From positions 744,001 through 808,000 of the forward strand of contig CP071498.1 of assembly GCA_017354895.1 (NCBI GenBank): a stretch of DNA of 64,000 nt, in the 5' to 3' direction. Shown piece after piece: positions 48,381 through 58,736 of the stretch (position 1 is the stretch's first letter; each line of letters opens with the position of its first letter). The translations under genes were made by a program, and so were the position numbers. The notes beneath the pieces are model-generated. The model ran no database searches. It saw only the letters and a list, made by a program, of their open reading frames with translations, and was not told the DNA's origin. The stretch comes from Podospora comata (taxonomy: Eukaryota > Ascomycota > Sordariomycetes > Sordariales > Podosporaceae).

Positions 48381-51300
48381 AGCGAGGCGTGGTTGTCAGG
48401 GTTTCAACACGAGAAGACGACAGAAAAAAGAAATCTGGCCGGCGGCGGCAGCGAATGCCGCCCGGTTGGATGTGTATGTTTATTAAATTGCATGGACGGC
48501 GTTGCTTGGGGTTGGGTGGTTTATTGACCCCAAAGGATACCTACGTAGACGTCACCTCGAATCTCTTATCTCATTCAACATACATATTTCTCTACCTACT
48601 ACCTATGGATCCCATCGGAACATTCGAATATCGAAAAGTGTACACTCGCTCTATGGCACAGCTATTCAGGCCCTACATCAACCCTGCGGTGGGGGAGCAC
48701 TTATGATGCCATGATATATGCTTTGGAATGAGGGGGCATTTGGAGAAGGCGCATGGGTTTTGTTGGCTCTGCAGCTGCCACGCAGCTTGACTGTATGTCT
48801 TGCATCGGCTTACACGCGGGGATCATGTTCAGAGAAGGGGGCCCTCCGTCCGTCTCTCTCCTCTTCGTGTTGCGCCTTTCAATAATCTCCAGAGGCTGTC
48901 ACGACAGGTGGTTTGTCCCACGAACGGTTCCTTCGATTGCATCAACCACTTTTGATGATTCGCCCATCCTTCTCTGACAAAAGCCCTAGCCGCATGCTCG
49001 ACACGAACACCTGGTTGCGCCAAGCCTTTTTTTTTTCTCCATGCATATTCAAGGTACTCTGAAGATATGACTCCCGAACGAACGAAAGAGCCACCTCTTG
49101 GACTTCCATGTCATGTCTATCGGCTGCTGAAAAGAGGGGACTGACTGATGGAGAAGGGAATCCGACTGTGGCTGCCATGGTTTTTCGTCTGTCCTATGAA
49201 ATCGTGCCCAGTCATCAAAGGCTCGGCACCGGCGCAACGCACGTCTGCGTTTGACTGCATGCCGGTCCAGTTTCCTACTCTGAGAGTTACATTCTCTCCG
49301 CTAAATCCCACTGGATTTTCTCGAACAATTCCCAGTGGATCGAGAAGACCATTGAATTGGTGCGGCACCACACCCACGGCCGGACGTGCGGCAGGACGTC
49401 TCCTCCCTTGATGCGTTGTCCCCCTTCCTCAGCATAACATGCTGTTACTGCTGCTGGCTTTCCCGAGCTCCTGTATCGAGGATTGGCGTTTCATTCGAAA
49501 CTGTTGAAGAATACCTCCGGCCTCGTTCCTCTTTACCGATTCTCAAAGCCAACGCCTACACAGCCTGGCTGTTGACTGGCTCATTCTGACTCAATACTTG
49601 GCAATATCTCCCGTGCATTTAGTGGTTCTGCCTGGCCGTTTTTCCAACTGGAGGAGATGGAGAAAAACGCCAACTGGCTAGCCTCGAGACGTCCAGTCAG
49701 ACCTGCAGGAACAGCACTCGTTATTAGCTCACCAACCATCCATCCCATCCACAGCGGGCCCAGGCTGGCGGGTTCTCTCGCTCTCACGCTCTCGTCAGTG
49801 GTTGAAGCTCCGTCCATAAGAATTCGGCCATTGGGTCGGCTCGAAGAAGAAGAAACAGCCGGCAAGCCGTTATTTGTCTCGCATGGAGAGGAAGTCATGC
49901 CCCTCCTTTCCGGCCTTCTACCCGGCAGCTGCTATATGCCGTTATCCTAGGTGCTTCTTGGACAAACCAGGGGTGTAGCGGTCTAGGGGGTTTGCGAGTG
50001 ACTTGACCTGTCGGGTGGGATGATGTCTGGATAACAACAGCTGCTGACTTGCTACCGAGCCGGGGCTTTGAGGTAGCGAGTGGCCACTTGCCTGATCCAT
50101 CAATCGGGTCCTTCATCCGGCCACTCACTCCTCTGGGTGTCCTATACTCCAATTTCCTGTTTTGATGTCCAACACCTGCCATCAGAGACACGGTACGGCT
50201 CACCGCTTTCCCTCCTGCCAGTCGGGATATGCACATATTCGAGACCTTTCAACTCTGAGAAGAGCAGCAAGCAAGTCTCGGGAACTCGCCACTTTCAATA
50301 TCAATGGCAGCTGCAAAAGGAACGACATCACATCACTGCCGTACCTGGGTTGCGTACAACGGAGCACCGAAAACCGGAAAGGCAAGGAAAAAATTAGACA
50401 GCGGGTGCCTGTGCCTGGGGTTTATTCCAAAACCTTCCTTCGGTAAAGCGGATCCCGGGAGGCACGACATATGCTCGGCCCATATATGGTGTAGACTATC
50501 ATAAGGTGGATAAAAAGAAAAGAAAGAAACAGAGCCTTGCAGCAGAAGGCGGATGGGAACACGGAAAGACAAGGTTATGTCAGGGCTTATTAACCTGCAT
50601 TTCTAGACGCAGGCTGCGGGGGTGGGCAAAAAAAAAGGAGTATTCTGCCATGCCATTCTGGATTCATGGCTGACTGCCACGGGGGGGGACCAGTCCAGAG
50701 GCGGCACCTCCACCTTTGCAGGTCGAGTAGCCACTCAATCCGCCGACTTTCACCGAGACAGCAGAGGGATTTACATTTTCAGCCTTGGACCAATGGCGTT
50801 ATTCCACCTTTTTCCTTCTTTGGAATCCTCGATGTCAGGAAAGATGCCCTCCAGCTTTGCAAGGGGCCGGAGACAACTTAGACAGTCGCGCACAGGCCAA
50901 GTCCAACATACGGTGTAAGAGGATGCAGGCCACTCTGCAGCAGGCATTCGTCTTGTTCTTTTTTGTCTTCTGGGATTTGGACAACACATTGCCCGACTTG
51001 ATGCATCACTGCCTAACCCGACTTTGCAACATTTGTTTGACGTCCGCTTCTTTATTCCCCCCTCTTCGACTTGTCCGAGCCAACGAAACGGTGGGCTATC
51101 AGCCTAGGTATCTTTGAGCAACCTTCGCCGCTTTTAACTTGATTCCTGCCTGGTTCATGGATCCAAACGGTGCATATACCTCCACACATGCCTCCACTTC
51201 ACTCCTTCGCCATCTTCCGGTCCGCCGTTTCCTGGTTCGTGGATATTGTCTCCTGTTCCCATCAGCCAGCCTATCTGCAGCTACCGTTTCGTCTGCCTGT

Positions 51301-52216
51301 CTGTCTCTGCCGGTCTGGTAGTGTCTGATGACACACACATCGTTGTCGTCCAGACCGTCGTCACTTTTCTGACCTCCACTTGCGGCGAAACTAACCTCTC
51401 ACAGGTGTTTCCCATCCCCCCCCCAATCTTTCTATCTCCTACACCCCATCCCTGTCCCGTCATCTGCAGAAGAGAGGATCTTGTCCCGAGCAGGGAGTTA
51501 GTCTATGTCAACCATGTTGCTGTTTCTTGCCTCTCTCTCTCTCTCTCAGCCGGGACTAGTCGTCGTCTACATGGCTATGTACACCCCCCCTCCATCAGCC
51601 GGCTTTCTTTCGAGATGGAGTTTATCCTCCCTTGAAACCTTGAAGCCTCTATCTCTTTCGCCTCCTCCTTCCCACACACAACGCACAATTGCCCTCCCGG
51701 AACCATTGGGCTTACAACCGGAGTGCCGGCTCCCCCGTTGTAGCCAATACAAACGGTTGATAGTCCCACCTCTCGGCATATGCGAGTTGCTTTCACTCGC
51801 TCCTTTTTCTTTCTGTGATCACATTGAAACTTTCCTATAGGTCCCTCTGGCGTTTGGCGGCTTTCGTTTCCTCCTCCAGGGATCATCCCATCCATTGATA
51901 CGGCCCTGTTGGTCAGTGGTTGATATCAAGGGTGTGTGAGAAGGAGGGGGGTGAGGTTTACGTTTTTTTCTTGATCAATACCGATAATTGAACGTCGTCA
52001 CCATACTTATTTCTCATCACATACCTACTTGCCTGGTTTGTTCTGGCCAAGTGAGTTAGTGTGTAGGCTTTTGGTTCAACGAATAGGAGTTGCCCTCCTC
52101 AGGGATGGATAGAGTCCGTCCTTATCCATGTCCCCCTCTCTCTCCCCCTCGTGATGAAATCGGCATGCTATCGGCCGACTGGATGAGAGGGGGGGAGGGG
52201 AGGAAGGGGGAAAATG

Positions 52217-52224
52217 TATAAAAG
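52217..52224 (+). promoter_or_regulatory. TATA box upstream of the KxDL gene
   Basis: TATAAAAG, a strong consensus, sits between a purine-rich G tract and a pyrimidine-rich stretch, 437-444 bases before the ATG at 52661. It would imply a long 5' leader of about 400 nt. Confidence 0.5.
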
Positions 52225-52354
52225 GGGGGGAGATGGCAGATATGGGAGAGATTTCTTTTCTTTCTCTTTTCTTTCTTCCATTCTTTACAACGAGAACAAG
52301 TTGAGCTGGGCTTGATACCTACCATACTGCGCTACAGCTCTGTCTGCTTGCTTT

Positions 52355-52378
52355 CACACACACACACGCACACACACC
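52355..52378. repeat. CA dinucleotide repeat
   Basis: About twelve CA units interrupted once by CG, in the presumed leader of the KxDL gene. Confidence 0.9.
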
Positions 52379-52481
52379 ATTACTTTACTACACTTTACCC
52401 AAGAGGAGAGACTTTCACAAGTGACACCTTACTCTTGGTCTTGTCCATCCAACCATTCTATCTATTCACAACCCTTTCCGC

Positions 52482-52516
52482 CACACACACCCACACACAT
52501 ACACACACATACACAA
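52482..52516. repeat. CA-rich simple repeat
   Basis: CA units interrupted by CC and CAT, in the same leader. Confidence 0.85.
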
Positions 52517-52660
52517 ACATTTCACCCTAGTTACCTTGGGCAGAAAGTTTATTTATTTTTCCCCAAACCCAACGGTTACACATTTTTACCCTTTTTTTAT
52601 TCTCCCCACCACCGCCACCACTACAATCTTCCCATCATCACCAAACTTTGCCATATCAAA

Positions 52661-53548
52661 ATGTCCCACTATTCAACCCCTTACTACCCCACCACAACCT
52701 CCATCCCCATCCCGCCCACCAAGTCAGCCTACCAATCCCCCTACTCTCCATACTACCCACCCGCCGAGGAGACAGGGACGTACTCCGTCTCGCCCCCTGA
52801 GCTCACAGATGATGGGCACAGTTTAGTGAGCACTGGTGGTGGTAGCTACTCTGTCGGTCCGTCGGGGTCGGTCTCCTCGGGGTCAGACTACTACTATGGT
52901 GGTGGGTCTGGGGTTGGGGGGGATGTTGCGGTGGGAAATGTGGCGAATGTGGATTTGAACGAGTACATGGCTGAGAGGTTCAGCGGGGGGGTGATGGATT
53001 CGGTCGGGGGGGTGATGGATGGGTGTACTGTGAGGCAGGCAAAGGCGTGAGTTTTTTCCTTTTGATTTTGGAGAGAGGAAGAGAAAAGCTGACAGAGTTA
53101 AAACAGTTCTGGTCATTTGAACGCCAAACACAGGGAACTGCTCGAGTTGCAGGCCAAAGCGCAGGCGAGGCTGGCAAAGACGAGGGCGAGGTTCGCGCAG
53201 GGGATGGAGGATGCGAGGGAGGTGAGGGAGGATTTGGAGTGGACTCAGAGGAAGGTTGCGTGAGTTTTCCCCCCCCCCTCCCTTTTTTTTTTTCTTCTTT
53301 CTTTTTTGTTCTCCTCCCCTTCAGCATTTCAAGCATGGGAATTTTTGGCTATCTGGCTTTGAACCCCTAAAAACCGCGAGATCTCAAATTTGGCGGACGA
53401 GCAGCAGGAGGCAAATCTGGGGACTGGCTGTTTTCTGAGAGAACAGGGGCTAATAATGGAGAATAGGTCGCTCAAGACAAAAGCGTCAAAGAAGCACACA
53501 AAAGAGTACACCAAAGCTCGCGCTCGGTACCCAAGCCCAGATTACTGA
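52661..53548 (+). CDS. KxDL-domain protein (BLOC-1 subunit KXD1-like)
   Basis: Three exons (52661-53046, 53134-53259, 53467-53548) encode 197 residues. KXD1 is a small subunit of the BLOC-1-type complex of endosomes. The N-terminal half is low in complexity, rich in Tyr, Pro, Ser and Gly (MSHYSTPYYPTTTS). NEYMAERFSGG begins the ordered part. A helical region LLELQAKAQARLAKTRARF leads to AREVREDLEWTQRKV plus SLKTKASKKHTKEY, matching the KxDL pattern (charged, D-L, then a Leu-Lys helix), and it ends RARYPSPDY. The introns are 87 and 207 nt. The second is long for this window and pyrimidine-rich, but its ends and GCTAAT branch restore the frame. The KXD1 assignment rests on motif recall. Confidence 0.78.
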
Positions 53549-54949
53549 ACCCTCCCCTTTTTTTTTTTTTTTTTTTTTTCATTTTCTCAACCTTGTCCAA
53601 AAAATTTGTCTTGTTCGTTATTTTTCATTTTGGTGGGTACAGCAATTTCGATGGGATATCCAAATTTTATTTTTTTCACAGGTGAGGGCAGAAGGCTGGA
53701 GGAAAATCACAGCCTTGGGGAAGGAGTGAGGTTGATAATGGCAAGGCGCGCGGCAACACACACTCCACTGATCTCTGTTTTGTAAAAGCAGCGAGTGGAG
53801 GTTATAGGGCTGGGATTGACAGGGGGGGCGTGTGGTGTGTGGATGATTCTGCATTTTTGTTGCATATGCGCGGATGGGGATGGCGGGCGTTTTCTTTTTT
53901 TCGGTTTTTTTTTCTGGGTTGAGTTTGGTTTCACGCCCCCTCCATCACGCCGCCGCTACGGGCCGCGCCCACCCACCATTCTTTTCCCCCTGGAATTTCC
54001 CGACTGGGAGGTAGTGGGGGTGGTGATTGGCGGGGGGAGAAATATGGGCTGTGGATGTTGACAGGGGAGATCTCACTGGGACTGGGGATGGCAAGAGAGT
54101 TTGGGGTGGGAAGAATTGATGGGTTTTGCTGCTCACACCCCCCTCCTCTAGAGTACTGCACGTCAGAGCGGCATAGCGGGAGCAGGCGGATGTGCTGTGC
54201 CAGAGGGAGGTGTGGATGAGATCAGGCGTGAGGACCAGGGGGTTCTGTTCGTTGGACCCGGCAGATGGGTGCTCCGTGCCTTGCTTCTGGGAGTAGCCGG
54301 GCAGGTTTTCCCACGTGGACTGGGGGCTCAGCTGAGGAGACTGGTGGGGAGAGATAGTCATGGGCCTTCTCCGTTTTGCCGTTTTAGGGCAGCGTTTATA
54401 AGACGGGGTGATGATGGAGGGGACGGCAGCTGAACTTGTCTGTGGGTCGAAGACAAGGTCTGTGAGTAACGAAAGTTTTTTCCATGTAGTTTCTTTTCTA
54501 GCTGGTTAGATCGTAATGATACCTTTCGTTTTGGGTTACCCGTGAAATCTCGTGACTGGTGGTCAGGTGAAGGTTGCCTAGGGTTGATGAACATATGTCC
54601 TGATTTCTGTCTCGCCCAGCTCTGTCATGTAGACACTAGCACTTGTTTTGTTTCGAACTGGGTCGAGCCTCTTACTAAGGTCATGGCTTGGTGCCCAACC
54701 AGATATGTAGCGCTTGGGCAGGTGGAAGCATGTAGTTTTGGACAGACATGCCTCGGACACCAAGGGGAAAGCATCACGTGATGCCACTGGCTATCTTTTG
54801 GGTGACAATGTGTTGAAGAGCAAAGAATTAAATGTGGTCTGGTATGTACTATCAAATTGTAGTGTTACAGACTCAGTCGTCAATCATTGCGTTATAAACA
54901 TTTCCCACGCCAGAAGATAAAGATGCTTGAACAGAATAGACGCTGCGTT
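53549..54949. other. Convergent spacer with a 22-T run
   Basis: A run of 22 T (53558-53579) starts ten bases after the KxDL stop. The rest, 1.4 kb, holds a 138-codon minus-strand frame (54361 to 53945), rich in Ser and Pro, that I do not accept as a gene. Confidence 0.4.
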
Positions 54950-55816
54950 TCAGGTGGCAGCAGCGAGGAACACCTCAGCTTTGGCTTCCGCCACTGCCTC
55001 TGGCGCTTTTGGTTCGGGACCAATCTGTGTTGTCTCCGGTTGGGTAGTTTGCTGCTGGTCTGGATGCTCTTGGCTTTGTTGTTCTTGTTGCTGCTGTGGA
55101 ACTCCCTTTGGCTGGTAAGGCTTCCTTTCCAGCCAGGTACCCACAGGTTCCAACCCATTCTTCTTCTCGAGTGGCTCCCAGGGGTTCTCGTTGGAGCGGG
55201 AGTCGTAGTAGTCAATGTACCAGTTTGGATTGTGGCCACCGCCACCTCTGCCGCCTCTGGCCCCTCCTCGGTTTCCTCTCTCACCAAAGTTGCCTCTGCC
55301 TCTTGCATTGAAATTACCCCGGGTGGTAGGGTTGGAACCTGACTCTTGGCGTTGTCCCTGGTTTGGACTATTACTGCCCTCCTCCGCTGCTGCTGCGTCG
55401 TGGCGATCTTCGTCGTGATTGACCCTCTCGGCTGTTATCGTTGAACCTCGAAATCCCTTGATGAAAGGATCGGACCCTTGGCCTGTTGGGGATGGTGAGA
55501 TGTCAACATCAGTATCGGTCGTGACGATGATGGACGAGCAGGAAGCTCGGGTTGGACCGCCCCTAGGGGATGGTGCGGGGTGGGTGCCGTCGGGCACCTG
55601 GGGGTGTGCTGATCCTTCATCTGACCGGGATCTCTTGCTTGGTGGGTGTTCATCAGAGATGGAGGAGGGACGGGGCCGGCGAGTGCGAGCGGTGGTGGTG
55701 AAGGAGGAGAAGCCCATCAATCTAGCCATTTCGGCACTTTCGTCATCTTGTTGGGGGTCATTTTGCTCGGTGTGATGGTCGCCACCGTCGAGAGAAATTC
55801 CGCTGGGATCGGACAT
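54950..55816 (-). CDS. RGG-containing nuclear protein, uncharacterised
   Basis: A single exon encodes 288 residues of mostly disordered sequence. Seen in order are an acidic N-terminus, the motif EMARLMGFSSF (about 29-39), a basic KRSRSDE segment likely to be a nuclear signal, an RGG block (RGNFGERGNRGGARGGRGGG), and the conserved-looking NWYIDYYDSRSNENPWEPLE with EPVGTWLER. A Gln-rich tail closes it. MGFSSF weakly recalls the MGFASF motif of the tri-snRNP 27K protein, and RGG boxes bind RNA and are arginine-methylated; a splicing link is inference. The aromatic NENPW block is the part most likely to be structured. Confidence 0.7.
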   Translation of the reverse strand: MSDPSGISLDGGDHHTEQNDPQQDDESAEMARLMGFSSFTTTARTRRPRPSSISDEHPPSKRSRSDEGSAHPQVPDGTHPAPSPRGGPTRASCSSIIVTTDTDVDISPSPTGQGSDPFIKGFRGSTITAERVNHDEDRHDAAAAEEGSNSPNQGQRQESGSNPTTRGNFNARGRGNFGERGNRGGARGGRGGGGHNPNWYIDYYDSRSNENPWEPLEKKNGLEPVGTWLERKPYQPKGVPQQQQEQQSQEHPDQQQTTQPETTQIGPEPKAPEAVAEAKAEVFLAAAT

Positions 55817-56676
55817 TCTGGACGTAATGAATGGGGAATGAGAATGAGGTGGTTAGTCGCCAGCTGACCTCGACTTGTGGTTCAGATATGTGAGAATAAG
55901 TAGGTAGTGTTGTGTGCCGAGGGTGCTTCGAAAGGTCCTTTGTGAAGTCTAGATTCAGCAGCTTGAAATCAAGCTTCCCTGCGTATTACGTTATTTCCTC
56001 GAGAAGCTGTTCAAGCTTGGGCGGGATGTCTCTTTGTTGATGGGTACTGGAGTGACGGGAGACCAGATGAAGTCGGCTGCCGTTAATGAAATTCAGCCTT
56101 GTGGGTCTCTCGCTAACCACGGGAACGCTCTAGCGGCTCTGTGTGTGTAACCGCATCCCGCCGAGATGTCTGTGAGCTGTCAGTTTTCACATTTATTTTC
56201 CGTCTTCTCGATTTACATCAGGTGATTGGGCTTGTCCCTGAGCGGGAACTGCCGTCGGTTTGAAGTCTAGAAGTGTGGTGGATGGACCAACGGTTGTTCA
56301 ACTGTCAAAGACGGCCCCAGGGTCCGCTATAAGGGTCAGGTTTTAGTGGGGCCACCTGCTTCTAACACAGTGAACCGAATGCCTGGAATAGAATCAGCAA
56401 CCAACTCCTCTCTCGTCTGTGTCTTTTCCAATCTCAGTCAATCTGCAATCTCAGGGAACCTGTGCCATTACACACGCTGCATGTCGCACCGCCGAAGCCG
56501 CATGAAGAGTTGACTTGACACCTGTAACACCCCCTGAACTAGACGCTCGGACACGCACACCCCTGCCTCTCCTCACACCTTTCATATCTCAACCTCACTT
56601 TCATTCCATCACCACCATTCTCATCTCACATCTCACAGCATCATTTCCACCAGCATCATCATCAAACTCACCAAAA
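55817..56676. other. Divergent promoter region
   Basis: The 860 bp lie between the starts of the RGG-protein gene and the plus-strand gene at 56677. No gene or clear TATA box seen. Confidence 0.4.
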
Positions 56677-57258
56677 ATGTCACCCATAACCCTCCACCAA
56701 CCCTCCAAATACTCCCCCTCACCCACCACCACCACCACCCCCTCCCCAACCATCGACTTCCTCTCCCGCACCTGGTCCGTAACCCACTCCACCCTCCCCA
56801 TGTGGCGCAAAGCCCGCAACGTTAGAATCACCTACTCCCCCATCCCCCAACCCACCCCCGGTTCCCCTCTCAAAATCTCCGACCTGGTCGAGTACGAGCC
56901 CCTCGACGGGTCCTCCCTCAAAAACGTCCGCGGCGTCGACACCGCCTCCGTTCCCAACTCCCTCACAAGCTGGGACTGGCGAGGCTCCAGCTTCCTATTC
57001 TTTGTCACCTCCCACTGGGAAATCCTGGGGTACGGAGAGGTCCCAGAAACGGGGGAGCGATGGGTTGTAACTTGGTTCCAAAAAACCCTGTTCACGGCTG
57101 AAGGGGTGGATGTGTACAGTGATCGGAAAGAGGGACCGAGTGAAGGGTTGAAAAAGGAGATTTTGGAAGCGTTGGAAAAGATGGAGGGTGGGGTCGGGGG
57201 GTTGTGTAGGAGGGATATGCACGAGGTAAAGGTTGAGTTGCCTTGGAGGGAGCAATAG
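56677..57258 (+). CDS. Small conserved fungal protein, possibly lipocalin-like
   Basis: A single exon encodes 193 residues. The core reads DFLSRTWSVTHSTLPMWRKA, NVRITYSPI, SDLVEYEPLDG, RGVDTASVPN, WDWRGSSFLFFVTSHWEILG and WVVTWFQKTLFTAEGVDVYS. Alternating short strands with a G-x-W-like start resemble calycin/lipocalin beta-barrels, which bind small hydrophobic ligands; this is inference from pattern only. There is no signal peptide, so it is probably cytosolic. The frame is open upstream to 56515, but ATG 56677, preceded by CAAAA, is favoured. The sense strand is C-rich to about 57020, then G-rich. Its stop lies only 69 bp from that of the next gene, which is convergent. Confidence 0.77.
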   Translation: MSPITLHQPSKYSPSPTTTTTPSPTIDFLSRTWSVTHSTLPMWRKARNVRITYSPIPQPTPGSPLKISDLVEYEPLDGSSLKNVRGVDTASVPNSLTSWDWRGSSFLFFVTSHWEILGYGEVPETGERWVVTWFQKTLFTAEGVDVYSDRKEGPSEGLKKEILEALEKMEGGVGGLCRRDMHEVKVELPWREQ

Positions 57259-57327
57259 AATGGTTTATTGATTTTGCGGTTGGGTATTATGAGCAGGGTT
57301 TGCGTATTTGGGGTATCATAGTCTAAT

Positions 57328-58341
57328 TCAGCGCTCCGTGTCATCTCTACTTCTAGTGTGTTTCCTCTCCCTGTTTCTGTCGCGGTGGGATCTCTCTGAA
57401 TGGTGACCGCCTTTCTCGTGTCTGGCGCGCTTGGGAGATGGAGACCTGCTTCTGCGCCTACGTGAGTCTCTTTCAGAGCGATGACGATCCCTGCTTCTGC
57501 TCCTTTCTCTGTGCCTTCTTTCCCGGCTTGAGTTTCTGTCTCTGTGTCTTCGTCTGTCGCTGCTCCTATCCCTATGTTGATGCCTCCTCTCCCTTCTCTC
57601 TGCCTTTTCCAACTCTCTCAGTTCCCTCTCTTTTTCATCGTTTACCTTCCTTCGTTCTTTTTCCAGCTCCCTCACCTTGGCAGCACCGCTCTTCATCATG
57701 GCAAGCGGGTCACTCGACACCAACCTTGCCGCTTCCCTGGCCTTTCTGTTCGGGTCGTCTTTACCAAAGACATTTTTGCTTGGAACGACCGACAAAATTT
57801 GGTCATCCGGCGTGGCATACCATGCGTCACCTGCCCCAGCCACAGTTCCAGGACCAAGACGGAGCTGGGCCTGCTCAGCCAGCTGCTGCTTCTTTTCCTT
57901 CTCCACATCTGGGTGTTTTGCATGAGTTTGTTGAGGCGTAAAAAGGGTGAGATGGCCTTTACTGTCGACCAAGTCATCTGGGGTATTCAATGTGGTGGGT
58001 GGCGCTAGTGATTGGAACTGTTGATACTGCTGCTCCTGGCGTTCTCTTGCGAGGCGTAATTCAAAGTCGGTGTCATCCTCTCCTTGACGTTTGCGTTTCT
58101 TTCGGGGTTCTCGTGGCTCCCTGACTGACGATCTGATTTCTGTGGAAGAGTCGGGTCCAGGAAGCGGTGGCGGGACCTCTCCTCTCAATGTGGCCAGCCT
58201 GCGCTCAGCATCCTGCTCCTGCATGCGCTGCTCGCCGGCTTCCTCCTTCAGGCGAGCGGCTGCCTCGTCGCGCCTGACGCGCTCGATGTTGGCTGTGTTG
58301 TAGACATTCCATGATTTCTTGCCTAGGAGGTGGAGAGGCAT
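57328..58341 (-). CDS. Cir_N-domain protein, LENG1-like, RS-rich
   Basis: A single exon encodes 337 residues. The N-terminus MPLHLLGKKSWNVYNTANIE and RVRRDEAAAR match the Cir_N domain found in spliceosome-associated proteins such as Cwc25 and LENG1. The motif order (KKSW, then N-x-x-RVRRDE) is nearest to LENG1. A middle part has DAWYATPDD, similar to the PWY block of that family, and DPLAMMKSGA. From about residue 230 the protein is a long charged helix, then an Arg/Ser/Asp/His-rich RS-like tail (RHRERSRSRDRHRSERD), typical of nuclear speckle proteins. A role in pre-mRNA splicing is probable but not shown. No introns. Confidence 0.82.
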   Translation of the reverse strand: MPLHLLGKKSWNVYNTANIERVRRDEAAARLKEEAGEQRMQEQDAERRLATLRGEVPPPLPGPDSSTEIRSSVREPREPRKKRKRQGEDDTDFELRLARERQEQQYQQFQSLAPPTTLNTPDDLVDSKGHLTLFTPQQTHAKHPDVEKEKKQQLAEQAQLRLGPGTVAGAGDAWYATPDDQILSVVPSKNVFGKDDPNRKAREAARLVSSDPLAMMKSGAAKVRELEKERRKVNDEKERELRELEKAERRERRHQHRDRSSDRRRHRDRNSSRERRHRERSRSRDRHRSERDSRRRRSRSPSPKRARHEKGGHHSERSHRDRNRERKHTRSRDDTER

Positions 58342-58736
58342 TGCAAAAGATGTTTATCTGGATAAAGATGTGATGGCTGTAAGAAGGGCCATCAGTGAGG
58401 ACGTTGCACCTTGATGGCTGGCCGCCAAGACAAAATGGGGGGTCCAGTATGGGGCGCCAAGCTGCCCGTACATTAAAACGCCCCCTTTGTACACCGTTTC
58501 GCCTCATTATGTTGTGGGCCTGCGACAACAACTGTCCCGCTGGCGAGCTGACCCGTGGGAGCTACATTGACCTCGAAATCTACCACCAACTCCTCTCCCC
58601 CCAGGCAACGAAGAAAGCGACTCGTCATATCAAACTGTCCTCTTCTTCGAAATCACACCATATCAAAGCACTGCGTCCCGACACCTAGTCCCGTTACGCT
58701 ATACCAACCGGCACACCACAAACATACTCGAGCGAG
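58342..58736. other. Divergent promoter, LENG1-like gene / sec18
   Basis: The 395 bp lie between two start codons on opposite strands. No distinct element was identified. Confidence 0.4.

Larger units (their letters stand above)
48381..52660. other. Large intergenic region, 4.3 kb
   Basis: No gene recognised on either strand. Frames of up to about 130 codons lack domain-like content. The last 450 bases are the leader of the KxDL gene, with a TATA box and CA repeats. A non-coding RNA or a very long promoter cannot be excluded. Confidence 0.4.
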
